Positions 1 through 9,104 of a stretch of 64,000 nucleotides of DNA are shown piece after piece (position 1 is the first letter of the stretch; each line of letters begins with the position of its first letter). The stretch covers positions 1 to 64,000 of the forward strand of contig JAYQTA010000008.1 of NCBI GenBank assembly GCA_038147155.1, in the 5' to 3' direction. Made by a program: the position numbers and the translations under genes. Under the pieces are notes generated by a model. It had not been told where the DNA came from. It saw only the letters and a program-made list of their open reading frames with translations, and searched no databases. The DNA comes from Australimonas brisbanensis. Its GTDB lineage: Bacteria > Chloroflexota > Dehalococcoidia > Lucifugimonadales > Australimonadaceae.

Positions 1-337
1 GCGCCCCCCGGCTCTCCTGCATCCGGCGGCCCGCCTCCACCGTGGAGAGGCGCTCGTCCACCGTCTCCACGGGCAGCGTGCCCCGCTCGCGCAGCAGGGC
101 GATGAACGCCTCCACACGCCCGGCCTGGGGGCCGGGTCGTCCGCTCATGGACAGGGGCATGCCCACCACCAGCGTCTGCGCACCACGGCGCGCCGCCTCG
201 GCCAGCACGGCATCGGCGTGGGCCGCGTCATCGCCAGCCCGCTCCAGCGCACCCACAGGCACGGCCACCCCGGCGCTGGTGTCCGCCTCGGCCAGCCCCG
301 TGCGCGCCTCGCCCACGTCCAGCCCCAGCGCCAGCAT
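1..337 (-). CDS. ruvX: RuvX/YqgF family putative pre-16S rRNA nuclease / Holliday junction resolvase-like, C-terminus cut by window edge
   Basis: RuvX (YqgF) is an RNase H-fold nuclease implicated in 16S rRNA 5'-end maturation. The 112 visible residues show the family hallmarks: the N-terminal GLDVGEARTG strand with Asp7 as first acidic ligand, the VVGMPLSMSG loop near residues 57-66, and VDERLSTVEA near 93-102, which holds the second acidic residue. The last catalytic Asp would lie beyond position 1. The ATG overlaps the alaS stop as ATGA (335-339), so the gene is translationally coupled to alaS. An alaS-ruvX order is common in bacteria. The call rests on visible motifs; the C-terminus cannot be checked. 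Confidence 0.88.
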   Translation of the reverse strand, partial: MLALGLDVGEARTGLAEADTSAGVAVPVGALERAGDDAAHADAVLAEAARRGAQTLVVGMPLSMSGRPGPQAGRVEAFIALLRERGTLPVETVDERLSTVEAGRRMQESRGA

Positions 338-2979
338 CAGCCGGCCTTCTGGCGCACGGCGTCCACGGCGGCCTCCAAAGCAGCGGGCAGCTTGCCTGGC
401 TCGCGCCCGCCCGCCTGGGCCATCTGGGGGCGTCCACCACCGCCGCCGCCCATGGCGGGCGCAGCGGCCTTCACCACATCACCCGCTCGGATGCCCCGTG
501 CCACCAGGTCATCGCTCACCATCACCACCAGTTGCGGCTTGCCGTCCAGCACCGCGCCCAGGGCCACCACGCCGGTGCCCAGCTTGTCCTTGAGCCAGCC
601 CGCCACCTCCCGCAGCCCCTCGATGGACGGGGCCTCGGTGGATGCGGCGATGACCTGCACCCCGGCCACCTCGGCGGCCTGGGCCAGCAGTGCCTCCGCG
701 CCCTGGCGCGCGCTCTGACGGGCCTGGGCAGCGGAGAGGCGGCGCGCCTCCTCGGCCTGGGCGGCGAGCGCGCCGATGCGGGCGGGCACCTCGGCGGGGG
801 CGGCGCGCAGCGCGGCAGCCGCCTCATCGAGCCAGGCCAGGCGCTGGTCCACCCACGCGTCCGCTCCCCGGCCCGTGACGGCCTCGATGCGGCGTATCCC
901 CGTGCCCACAGACGATTCGCCCGTGAGACGGAAGGCGCCGATCTGGCCGGTGCGGTCCAGGTGCGTGCCGCCGCACAACTCGAAGGACACGGCAGCATCG
1001 TCGGGGCCGATCTGCACCGTGCGCACCGTCTCGCCGTAGCGCTCGCCGAAGAAGGCCAGCGCGCCGCGGGCCACGGCCTCGCGCTGGGCCTCCTCGCGCT
1101 TGGTGAGCGCGTGGTCGGCCCGCACCCGCTCGTTCACCAGCGCCTCGATGCGCGATTGCTCCTCGCGGGAGACGCCGGAGACGTGGGTGAAGTCGAAGCG
1201 CAGGCGCTCCGGGGCCACCAGCGAACCGGCCTGGCGCACGTGGGAGCCCAGCACCTCGCGCAGCACCCCGTGCAGCAGGTGGGTGGCCGTGTGGTTGCGG
1301 GCGATGTCCAACCGGCGCTCGGCGTCCACGCTGGCGCGCACCTCGGCGCCCACCTCCAGCCGCCCGCGCACGACGCGCACCCGGTGGGCGATGAACCCGC
1401 CCACGGGCCGCTGAGTGTCGCTGACCACTCCCTCGCCCGCAGCGCACGCGATGACGCCGGTATCCCCCACCTGCCCGCCGCCCTCGGCGTAGAAGGGGGT
1501 GCGGTCCAGCACCACGTCGGCCTCCTCGCCCGCACCCACCGCGTCGGCCGGGGTGTCGAAGTCCTCACCGGTGAGGATGCCCACCACCACCGGGTCGGCC
1601 TCGAGTGCGTCGTAGCCCAGGAACACCGAATCGCCCGCGCCCAGCGCCTCGTAGGCGCGGGCGACGTCGCGCCCACCGCCGAAGCGCGCAGCGGCGCGTC
1701 CGCGCTCACGCTGGGCCTCCATCTCCGCCGCGAAGCCCTCCACGTCCACCGACAGGCCCCGCTCGCGGGCCACCTCCTGGGTCAGTTCCAGGGGGAAGCC
1801 GTAGGTGTCGTAGAGCAGGAACGCGTCCCTGCCCGCCACCTGGGCTCCCTGAGCCAGGAAGCCCTCCAGCACCGGCATGCCCAGGCCGATGGCCTCGGCG
1901 AAGCGCTCCTCCTCCGCCTCCAGGGTGCGCAGGATGAACGCGCGCCCCTGTGCCAGCTCCGGGTAGCGCTCGCCCATCTTGGCGATGACCACCTCGGCCA
2001 CCGGGGCGTAGAAGCGCCCCTCCATGCCCAGCTTGCGGGCGAAGCGGATGCCCCGGCGCACGATGCGGCGCAGCACGTAGCCGCGCCCCTCGTTGGAGGG
2101 CACCACGCCGTCACCGATGAGGAAGGAGGCCGCGCGGGCGTGCTCGGTCACCACGCGCAGGGCGAAGTCCGTTTCCTCGTCGCGCCCGTAGGCGTGGCCG
2201 GAGAGCTCCTCCACCTTGGCCACGATGGGCCGCAGCAGGTCCGTCTCATACGCCGAGCCCACGCCCTGCATGATGGCGGTGATGCGCTCCAGGCCCATGC
2301 CCGTGTCGATGCCCGTGGCGGGCAGCGGGCCACGCGAGCCGTCCTTGGACTGGTAGAACTGCGGGAAGACCAGGTTCCAGATCTCGATGTAGCGGGTGGT
2401 GTCATCACCCGGCACGGTGCCGGGCCCATGCTCCTCGCCACGGTCGAAGTGGATCTCCGAGGACGGCCCGCAGGCCCCCTCGTCACCCGCCGGGCCCCAG
2501 AAGTTGTCCCTATCGCCCAGGGAGATGATGCGCTCGTTCGGCACGCCGACCTCGTCGCGCCAGATGGCGCGGGCCTCATCGTCCGAATGGTGCACTGTCA
2601 CCCACAGCCGCTCGGGCGCCAGACCCAGCACGCCGGTGCAGAACTCCCACGCCCAGTGCACCGCCTCGCGCTTGAAGTAGTCGCCGAAGGAGAAGTTACC
2701 CAGCATCTCGAAGAAGGTGTGGTGCGTCCGATCGCCCACCTCATCGATGTCCGTGGTGCGGAAGCACTTCTGCACCGTGGTGACGCGGGTGCGTGGGGGC
2801 GTCTCGTCCCCGGCGTAGAAGGGCTTGAAGGGCACCATGCCCGCCGAGGTGAGCAGCAGGGTGGGGTCGCCCGCCGGCACCAGCGAGGCCGAGGGCAGGT
2901 GCATGTGACCACGCTCCTCGAAGAAGCGCAGGTAGGCGGCGCGGATGTCATCGCCGGAGCGGGGGGGCTGCTGGCTCAC
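337..2979 (-). CDS. alaS: alanyl-tRNA synthetase
   Basis: This cytoplasmic class II synthetase charges tRNA-Ala; at 880 residues it has the usual length. The N-terminal catalytic core contains the motif 2 region around TFFEMLGNFSFGDYF (near residue 90) and GIDTGMGLERI (near 225). The editing domain has the zinc-site pieces HTATHLLH (near 565) and CGGTH (near 670). The tail is the expected coiled-coil/C-Ala region, with AMGGGGGGRPQMAQAG close to the end. The start is the ATG at 2979; a divergent 169-base spacer separates it from otsA. It ends in TGA overlapping the ruvX start. Confidence 0.97.
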   Translation of the reverse strand: MSQQPPRSGDDIRAAYLRFFEERGHMHLPSASLVPAGDPTLLLTSAGMVPFKPFYAGDETPPRTRVTTVQKCFRTTDIDEVGDRTHHTFFEMLGNFSFGDYFKREAVHWAWEFCTGVLGLAPERLWVTVHHSDDEARAIWRDEVGVPNERIISLGDRDNFWGPAGDEGACGPSSEIHFDRGEEHGPGTVPGDDTTRYIEIWNLVFPQFYQSKDGSRGPLPATGIDTGMGLERITAIMQGVGSAYETDLLRPIVAKVEELSGHAYGRDEETDFALRVVTEHARAASFLIGDGVVPSNEGRGYVLRRIVRRGIRFARKLGMEGRFYAPVAEVVIAKMGERYPELAQGRAFILRTLEAEEERFAEAIGLGMPVLEGFLAQGAQVAGRDAFLLYDTYGFPLELTQEVARERGLSVDVEGFAAEMEAQRERGRAAARFGGGRDVARAYEALGAGDSVFLGYDALEADPVVVGILTGEDFDTPADAVGAGEEADVVLDRTPFYAEGGGQVGDTGVIACAAGEGVVSDTQRPVGGFIAHRVRVVRGRLEVGAEVRASVDAERRLDIARNHTATHLLHGVLREVLGSHVRQAGSLVAPERLRFDFTHVSGVSREEQSRIEALVNERVRADHALTKREEAQREAVARGALAFFGERYGETVRTVQIGPDDAAVSFELCGGTHLDRTGQIGAFRLTGESSVGTGIRRIEAVTGRGADAWVDQRLAWLDEAAAALRAAPAEVPARIGALAAQAEEARRLSAAQARQSARQGAEALLAQAAEVAGVQVIAASTEAPSIEGLREVAGWLKDKLGTGVVALGAVLDGKPQLVVMVSDDLVARGIRAGDVVKAAAPAMGGGGGGRPQMAQAGGREPGKLPAALEAAVDAVRQKAG

Positions 2980-3148
2980 TCGAACGCCTCAGGGGGGAGG
3001 ATGGGAAGAGGCCGCGGCGGGGCCACGGCCTCTCGCGCAAGTCTACGGAGCGGCGCGCAGAGGCGTCAAACGCACGCGCGTGCGCGTTAGTGCTAGCTTT
3101 GCGGCAGACAACGGCCTGCTAAACGGCGTTTGACCCACCCAGGGGGCT

Positions 3149-4776
3149 ATGGCAGCGTCGAGCATGGTCGGCACGAGCGCCGGGCGGTCTGGGGAGGCCG
3201 CCGTCGACGGCACCGTGACGACCGGTGAGGGGACGCGGCGCATGCACACGGCCATCCCATCCGGGAACGACCGGCAGGCCCTCTGGGGCCTGGTGGACGA
3301 GCTCCTGCGTGAGCGCAGGCTGCTGCTGGCCGCCAACCGCGCGCCCATGGAGTACCACACCGGGCCCGATGGCACCCCCCAGGCCAAGCGCGGCTCCGGC
3401 GGGGTGGTCACGGCGCTGACGGGCCTGACCAACCACGTGGACTTCACCTGGATCGCCTCGGCCATGGGCGAGGGCGACCGCAAGGTGGCCGCCGCATCTG
3501 GTGGCGCGGCCGTCCCCTCCCCCCTGCCCGGCCAGACGGTGGCGGTGCGGTTCGTCTCCTCCGCCCGGCGCGCCTACCACAAGTACTACAACGTCATCTG
3601 CAACCCGCTGCTGAGGTTCCTGCAGCACTACATGTGGAACTCCCCCTACACCCCCCGGGTAGACGCGGCGGTGCACGACGCGTGGGAGAGCGGCTACGAG
3701 CAGGTGAACCGCGAGTTCGCCGAGGGCATCGTGGATGAGGCGCGCCGCTCCGGCCGCAGGCCGCTGGTGATGGTGCACGATTACCAGCTCTACCTGGTTC
3801 CGGGCATGGTGCGCCAGCGGATGCCGGAGGCGCTGGTGCAGCACTTCCTGCACATCCCGTGGCCCGCCTCCTCCTACTGGGAGCTGCTCCCCGCGCACAT
3901 TCGCACGGCCATCTGCTCCTCCCTGTGCCAGGCGGAAATCGTGGGTTTCCAGGCGAACCGCGACGTGCGCGCCTTCCTGGAGAGCGTGGAGTCGTTCCTG
4001 GACGGGGCGGAGGTCGACCACCGGCGGGGGGTGGTCACCTGGAACGGGCGCGAGTGCCTGGTGCGGGCCTACCCCATCTCCATCGACGTAGATGAGGTGC
4101 GCGCCATCGCGGCCTCACCCCGCGCGCTGGAGCGGGAGTAGGCGCTGCGCCCCCTGCTAGACCGGCGCACCATCGTGCGGGTGGACCGGACCGAGCCCTC
4201 CAAGAACGTGGTGCGCGGCTTCCAGGCCTATGAACTGCTCCTGGAGCGCCACCCCGAATTGGCGGGGCAGGTGCGGCGCCTCGCCTTCCTGGTGCCCTCC
4301 CGCATGCACATCCGCCAGTACCAGCGCTACCAGGAGGAGACCCCAGGCGGCGGTGGACCGGGTGAACGAGCGGTTCGGCACCCCGGACTGGACGCCCGTG
4401 GAGGTCTTCTACGAGAACAACTACCCCCAGGCCCTGGCCGCCATGCGCCACTACGACGTGCTGCTGGTGAACGCGGTGATCGACGGCATGAACCTGGTGG
4501 CCAAGGAGGGGCCGGTGGTCAACGAGCGCGACGGGGTGCTGATCCTCTCGGAGACGGCGGGCGCCTTCGAGCAGCTCAAGGTGGGCGCCCTGCCCGTGGC
4601 CCCTGCCTACGTGGAAGGAACCGCACGGGCCCTCGCCCAGGCGCTGGCGATGCCCCTGGCCGAGCGCGCCGAACGCGCACGCGCCCTGCAGGAGAGCATC
4701 GAGCGCGAGGACATCACCCACTGGCTCACCCGTCAATTGGCGGACGTGGCGACGCTGAAGCGCCAGGAAGCGCTAG
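3149..4776 (+). pseudogene. otsA: trehalose-6-phosphate synthase (OtsA, GT20), interrupted by an amber stop and a frameshift
   Basis: OtsA makes trehalose-6-phosphate from a nucleotide-activated glucose and glucose-6-phosphate. The reading from the ATG at 3149 contains RLLLAANRAPMEYH, HDYQLYLVPGM and HIPWP, all typical of GT20. It stops at an in-frame TAG (4139-4141). Homology continues in the same frame (VRVDRTEPSKNVVRGF) until a CCCC run at 4341-4344. There the frame must shift by one base to keep reading QAAVDRVNERFGTP, NAVIDGMNLVAKEG and ITHWLTRQLADV. In that last frame no stop occurs before the opposite-strand gene. A TAG at 4774-4776, sharing CTAG with the facing gene, is a plausible ancestral end but lies in another frame. 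Either the gene is decaying or the assembly has several errors here. Confidence 0.85.
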
Positions 4777-6887
4777 AGGCGCGGCCAGTCGGCCGACTCA
4801 GCCGCGAGCCACGTGAGGAACAGCTCCACCGCGTCCGGATCCTCCAGCCGGTAGTCAGCCAGCTCCAGCAGCTCATCCGGTGTGTCGGCCGCGGCCACGG
4901 CCACGCAGACGCCGGGGATGCCCTCGGCAGCGCGCAGCCGGTGCACCACCCGGAACGAGTCCACGTCGGTGGTGTCGTCGCCGAACACCAGCACCGAGGC
5001 CAGCCCGCGCTCGCGCACCACCTTCTCCAGCGCCGCGCCCTTGTCCGCATCCACCGGGGCGCGCAGTTCCAGCACCATCTTGCCGTGCCGGTGCACCAAC
5101 CCGCGCGATTCCGGCACCTGAGCGATGGCCGCCTCGATGGCCGTGAGGGCGGCCTGCGGGTCGGTGGCGGAGCGGTAGTGGAAGGAGAGGCTGGCGCCCT
5201 TGTCCTCCACCTGCACGCCGGTCAGGTGCGCGAGGCGCTTGCCCGCAACCTCCGCCACGGTGTGCATCCGCCCCACGTAGGCCTGGGCCTGCGGGAGCAC
5301 GCTGGTCCTGCCCCGCTCCCACCACTCCACGCCATGGTTGCCCACGTAGGTGATGGCGGAGAGGCCCACGATGCCGCGCGCGCCCGCCACGCTCCGGCCC
5401 GTGAGCGCCACCACGTGCAGCCGGTGCGAGAGGGCGTCCAGCGCCTGGCGCACGGCCGGGGTGACGGTGACCGCAGCCGGGTTGGGGTTGATGCGGGCCA
5501 GCGTGCCGTCGATGTCCAGGAACAGACCGGCGGGAAGCTGCCCACCCAGCAACTCGCGCACCTGCTCCCGGTGCGTGGTGAGGCTCATGGCCACCAGGGC
5601 CTCCTGCGCGCTGGCGTGGGCGTGGTGTGCGGCGACGAAGGGGTCCACCGTGGTGAGGGGTTCGCCCGCGGCGACCTCGCCATCGACGGCGACCTCGCGA
5701 GCCACGGGGGGCGCGGCGGCGGGGTGTGCGCCCGGAGCCCAGGTGATGGTGCGCTGGGGGAAGGGTATCTCGATGCCGGCCGCATCGAAGGCGTACTTGA
5801 TGCGCCGGCGCATCTCCCCTGCCACCTCCCACTGGCGGATCGGCTTGGTGACGCCCACCACCTTGATGGTGACCGAGGAATCGTCGAAGGCGTTGACGCG
5901 CAGGGCTCGGGGCGGCTCGGTGATGAAGGGGCCGTAGTAGGAGTCCTGGGCCAGCTCCGCGCCCACCCGGTTGATCACCCGGATCACCCGGTCCAGGTCC
6001 TCCCGGTACCCCACGCCGATGTCCAGGTTCACGCGCGAGAACCCCTTGGAGAAGTTGGAGGCGGTGGACACCTCTCCGTTGGGGATGTAGTGGACGGTCC
6101 CATCCATGTCCCGCAAGACGGTGCGGCGCAGGGTGAGCCCCTCCACCAACCCCGTCTTGCCCCCCACGGCGGCAACGTCGCCCACCCGGTACTGGTCCTC
6201 GGCGATGATGAAGGCCCCCGCGATCAGGTCGCGCACGGTGTTCTGGGCGCCGAAGCCCACGGCGATGCCCACCACCGACACGCCGGCCAGGAGCGGGGCG
6301 ATGTTCACCCCCAACTCCGAGAGCACCATGAACCCCACCAGCGCGATGAGGGCGATGCGCACGGCGTTGCCCGCCACCTGGGAGAGGGCTACGGCGCGCT
6401 TGGTGGCCTCATCCAGCTCCACCCCCAGCTTGCCCCGCGTGACGGCGGAGCGGATCAGGGGGGCCAGCACCGAGCGCAGGGTGCGGTTCACCAGGAAGCC
6501 GAACACCAGGATCAGCAGGATGCGCACCCCGTTGGTGCGGCCCCACTCCAGCACCCCCAGGCCAGCGGCCCGCGCGGCACGGGTCACCGGGCCGATGTCG
6601 GCCTCCAGCACCCACAGGGCGGTGATGATCGCGGCGACGGTGAAGGCGCCGTCCACCACCAGCTCCAGCCAGCGGGACGCGGGGATCTCCTTCTCCCGCA
6701 GCACCTCCAGAAGCGGCACGCGACCCAGCACCCGCATCAACTTGCGGAAGAGGCGCCAGATCACCAGCCGGTCCAGGGCGAACACCGCCACCAGGCACAG
6801 GCCGATGATGAGCAGGCGCACCTCCTGTCCGGCGGACAGTCCCGGTATCAACCCCTCGGTGGCCACCTGCAGGACGCTCACGCTCAT
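4773..6887 (-). CDS. MscS-type mechanosensitive channel fused to trehalose-6-phosphate phosphatase (OtsB)
   Basis: One uninterrupted 704-residue frame joins two proteins. Residues 1 to about 385 are a small-conductance mechanosensitive channel. They have hydrophobic segments near 22-46, 78-95, 121-140 and 177-193, then the pore/vestibule signature VGIAVGFGAQNTVRDLIAG (206-224) and the beta-domain RVGDVAAVGG. A Pro/Ala-rich linker (about 386-433) leads to a HAD-type phosphatase. This has FLDIDGTL with Asp458 and Asp460, ALTGRS near 494-499, GNHGVEW, and the FGDDTTDVDSF acid motif near 645. The start is the ATG at 6887 with GGGGGCAGCC upstream; a longer upstream frame lacks homology. The gene converges with the damaged otsA, so a shared trehalose/osmotic role is likely. 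A second Met (residue 434) could allow a free phosphatase, but no stop separates the parts. Confidence 0.9.
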   Translation of the reverse strand: MSVSVLQVATEGLIPGLSAGQEVRLLIIGLCLVAVFALDRLVIWRLFRKLMRVLGRVPLLEVLREKEIPASRWLELVVDGAFTVAAIITALWVLEADIGPVTRAARAAGLGVLEWGRTNGVRILLILVFGFLVNRTLRSVLAPLIRSAVTRGKLGVELDEATKRAVALSQVAGNAVRIALIALVGFMVLSELGVNIAPLLAGVSVVGIAVGFGAQNTVRDLIAGAFIIAEDQYRVGDVAAVGGKTGLVEGLTLRRTVLRDMDGTVHYIPNGEVSTASNFSKGFSRVNLDIGVGYREDLDRVIRVINRVGAELAQDSYYGPFITEPPRALRVNAFDDSSVTIKVVGVTKPIRQWEVAGEMRRRIKYAFDAAGIEIPFPQRTITWAPGAHPAAAPPVAREVAVDGEVAAGEPLTTVDPFVAAHHAHASAQEALVAMSLTTHREQVRELLGGQLPAGLFLDIDGTLARINPNPAAVTVTPAVRQALDALSHRLHVVALTGRSVAGARGIVGLSAITYVGNHGVEWWERGRTSVLPQAQAYVGRMHTVAEVAGKRLAHLTGVQVEDKGASLSFHYRSATDPQAALTAIEAAIAQVPESRGLVHRHGKMVLELRAPVDADKGAALEKVVRERGLASVLVFGDDTTDVDSFRVVHRLRAAEGIPGVCVAVAAADTPDELLELADYRLEDPDAVELFLTWLAAESADWPRL

Positions 6888-6917
6888 GGCTGCCCCCGCC
6901 GCCGCTGCGGCGCACCC

Positions 6918-6923
6918 ATGATA
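6918..6923 (-). promoter_or_regulatory. -10 box (TATCAT) for the MscS-OtsB gene
   Basis: On the minus strand TATCAT lies about 30 bases upstream of the ATG at 6887, giving a short leader of roughly 20-25 bases. The same hexamer precedes the polycysteine leader at 42.78 kb. No convincing -35 is visible. Confidence 0.45.
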
Positions 6924-7014
6924 ACGGCTGATGGCTCCGTTCTCCCCCGCTCGGGGCAACGGAAAGGGGGCGTCTGGCGAGGCCCCCTGGGGTTCACGGT
7001 CGGATGGGATGCGG

Positions 7015-7209
7015 CTATTGCGCCGCCTCGGTGATCTCACCGTGCGTCGTTTCAACGCCAGCCGGCTCACGCAACTCCACGCGGGTGACGTAGTTGTAGG
7101 AGATGATGCCGATGACCACGCAGGAGACGATGGCTGCCACCACTCCGAGGGCGAGCAGGAAGGCATAGACCTGGCGGGCGTTGGCGGGGGCGGCGGACTG
7201 GACGGCCAT
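7015..7209 (-). CDS. small single-pass membrane protein, function unknown
   Basis: This is a 64-residue protein I do not recognise. Residues about 15-37 (YAFLLALGVVAAIVSCVVIG) form one hydrophobic helix, flanked by a short polar N-terminus and a C-terminal tail rich in Glu and Thr. The ATG at 7209 has GGAG about nine bases upstream and the frame ends in TAG, like most genes here. It lies 127 bases upstream of the MscS-OtsB gene on the same strand and could belong to the same envelope-related unit, but the spacer contains its own -10 box. Size, ribosome site and membrane segment support a real gene; function is open. Confidence 0.6.
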   Translation of the reverse strand: MAVQSAAPANARQVYAFLLALGVVAAIVSCVVIGIISYNYVTRVELREPAGVETTHGEITEAAQ

Positions 7210-7364
7210 GTGCGTGTGCTCCGTGGTACGCGAGGTGGGCCCCGGTGCGGGCCGCGTTAAAACCTACACCAGCCCGCACCTGCCGGCAAGGCGCTGCGAA
7301 CCGCCTTGCCCGCCTTCAGGCCCGTGGGCTAGCCTGCCCGCCATCCCGAGACGGCGAGGTGGGC

Positions 7365-8291
7365 ATGGACGTTCTGGTGGTGGGTGCGGGCGGCGTGGGC
7401 GGGTACCTCGGCGGCCTGCTGGCCCGCGCGGGGCACCGGCTGAGCGTGGTGGCGCGCGGAGCGCATTTGAACGCACTGGCCCGTGACGGGCTGCGGGTGG
7501 AGTCCGTGGCCGATGGGTCGTTCACCGTGCCCGTCGAGGCCACGCCCACCGCATCCGCTGGCCGGACGGCGGACCTGGTGCTGTTCACCGTGAAGGGGTA
7601 CGACACACCCGGCGCCATCGAGCAGGCCCGCGCGGCCGTGGGGCCCCACACCCAGGTGCTCACACTCCAGAACGGCGTGGTTGCAGCCGACCACCTGGCC
7701 GCAGCCTTCGGGCGCGAGTGGGTGCTGGACGGGCTGATCTACATCGAATCGTACGTCAAGGCCCCCGGAATCATCGCCCAGGACGGCGGCCCCCGGCGGG
7801 TGGTGTTCGGCAAGCGCGCGGGCAACGGTCCGCAGGAGCATGCCCTGCTGGCCGCGCTGCGGGAGGCGGGCTGGGTGGCGGAACTGGCCGAGGACATCGT
7901 CACGGCGCTGTGGGCCAAGCTGTGCTTCATCGGCCCCTTCGCGGCCCTCAACACCGTCACCGGCCTGGGTGGGCCGGGGCTGGCGAGCAACCCCGCCTCG
8001 GCGGGCGTGGCGCGCGCGCTCATCGCCGAGTACGTCGCCGTGGCGACGGCAGAGGGCGCCCGCCTGCCCGCCGACATGGTGGACGCCACGCTGGAACGCA
8101 TGCACGCCTTCACGGGCCTCGCCTCCATGCTGCGCGATCGCATCGGCGGGCGGCGGCTGGAAGCGGACGCGCTGGTGGACGATGTGGTGCGTCGTGCCGG
8201 AGCCCACGCCATCCCCGTGCCCGTGGCCTCGACGCTGGCCGCGCTGCTGGCCCCGATGCGGGAGGGCGGCTCGCCCGCGCTGGGCGCCTAG
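7365..8291 (+). CDS. ketopantoate reductase family oxidoreductase (ApbA/PanE)
   Basis: PanE-type enzymes reduce 2-dehydropantoate to pantoate with NADPH in coenzyme A synthesis. The 308-residue protein starts with the Rossmann motif VVGAGGVGGYLGG. It has LFTVKGYDTPGAIEQ, LTLQNGV and a C-terminal ALWAKLCFIGPFAALNTVTG segment that carries the family's catalytic Lys. The ATG at 7365 was chosen because it begins the Rossmann strand exactly; upstream in-frame residues have no homology. No other pantothenate genes are adjacent, and many paralogues of this family act on other 2-keto acids, so the substrate is uncertain. A possible -10 (TAGCCT) lies near 7330. Confidence 0.88.
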   Translation: MDVLVVGAGGVGGYLGGLLARAGHRLSVVARGAHLNALARDGLRVESVADGSFTVPVEATPTASAGRTADLVLFTVKGYDTPGAIEQARAAVGPHTQVLTLQNGVVAADHLAAAFGREWVLDGLIYIESYVKAPGIIAQDGGPRRVVFGKRAGNGPQEHALLAALREAGWVAELAEDIVTALWAKLCFIGPFAALNTVTGLGGPGLASNPASAGVARALIAEYVAVATAEGARLPADMVDATLERMHAFTGLASMLRDRIGGRRLEADALVDDVVRRAGAHAIPVPVASTLAALLAPMREGGSPALGA

Positions 8292-8296
8292 GGCCG

Positions 8297-8302
8297 TATA
8301 AT
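8297..8302 (+). promoter_or_regulatory. -10 box TATAAT for the SDR gene at 8331
   Basis: A perfect TATAAT followed by CGCCCCC lies 29 bases before the ATG, just after the stop of the preceding gene. It is the best example of the -10/CGCCCC arrangement seen upstream of several genes here. There is no recognisable -35. Confidence 0.55.
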
Positions 8303-8330
8303 CGCCCCCACCAACCCGCAGGGAGCCCCC

Positions 8331-9104
8331 ATGTCCAACCCGCAGCCATCCGCCAACAGCCCCTTCCGCCTGGACGGGCGCGTGGCGCTGGTCACCGGCG
8401 CGAGTCAGGGTATCGGCGAGGCCATCGCCCGCGCCCTCGCAACGGCTGGGGCAGCCGTAGCCGTTGCGGACCTGCCGTCCAAGCAGGCCGCGTCCGAAGC
8501 GCTGGCCGCCCAGCTGGGCAACGGCGCGCGCGGCTACGGGCTGGACGTGACGGACGTGCCGTCCATCCGCCCGTTCTTCGACCAGGTGGCCCGCGAGATG
8601 GGGAGCCTGGACATCATGGTGAACAACGCCGGCATCCGCTCCGGCACCCCCACGCTGGAGCTGACGGAGGCCGAGTGGGACCGGGTGCAGGCGGTGAACC
8701 TGAAGGGGACGTTCTTCTGCGCTCAGGCCGCCGCGCCGCTGATGCTGGAGCGGGGGTGGGGGCGCATCATCAACGTCTCCTCCCAGCTGGTGGATGCCTC
8801 ATCCCCCTCCCGCGCGGCCTACGCGGCGAGCAAGGGGGCCATCATGGCGCTCACGCGCTCCCTGGCGCTGGAGTGGCCCACCCACGGCATCACCGTCAAC
8901 GCCATCGGCCCCGGCCCCACCGCAACGCCCATGACCGCCGGGGCCTCGCCCGAACGCGACGCGCAGGTGCTGGGCCGCTCACCCCTGGGTCGCAGGCTGG
9001 AGCCCCACGAGATAGCGGGCTCGGTGGTGTTCCTCGCGTCCGAGGAGGCGGGAGCCGTCAACGGCCACCTGCTCTTCGTGGACGGGGGCTGGGTGATCTC
9101 CTAG
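8331..9104 (+). CDS. short-chain dehydrogenase/reductase (SDR), classical type
   Basis: This 257-residue NAD(P)-dependent oxidoreductase has the classical SDR motifs in order: TGASQGIGEAIARAL (cofactor glycine motif, about 23-37), NNAGIRS, NVSSQ with the active-site Ser, and YAASKGAIMALTRS with Tyr and Lys. The C-terminal VNGHLLFVDGGW is also typical. The start has a ribosome site (GGGAG) and its own -10. Its substrate cannot be read from sequence; the family covers 3-oxoacyl-ACP, sugar and sterol alcohol dehydrogenases. It converges with the electron transfer flavoprotein gene, and the two share the four bases CTAG as overlapping stops. Confidence 0.92.
   Translation: MSNPQPSANSPFRLDGRVALVTGASQGIGEAIARALATAGAAVAVADLPSKQAASEALAAQLGNGARGYGLDVTDVPSIRPFFDQVAREMGSLDIMVNNAGIRSGTPTLELTEAEWDRVQAVNLKGTFFCAQAAAPLMLERGWGRIINVSSQLVDASSPSRAAYAASKGAIMALTRSLALEWPTHGITVNAIGPGPTATPMTAGASPERDAQVLGRSPLGRRLEPHEIAGSVVFLASEEAGAVNGHLLFVDGGWVIS

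Noticed and set aside
532..3090. Long plus-strand frame opposite alaS
   Set aside because: Antisense shadow of alaS in GC-rich DNA; no motifs and biased composition.
4139..4141. TAG in otsA as a recoded amino acid (for example pyrrolysine)
   Set aside because: TAG is the usual stop of most genes here, so general recoding is impossible; the other in-frame TAG (13525) also lies in an already damaged gene.
4230..7034. 934-codon open frame on the plus strand
   Set aside because: Only its first part (to about 4.77 kb) is OtsA sequence; the rest is antisense to the MscS-OtsB gene and has the His/Arg/Gly-rich composition of an opposite-strand shadow.
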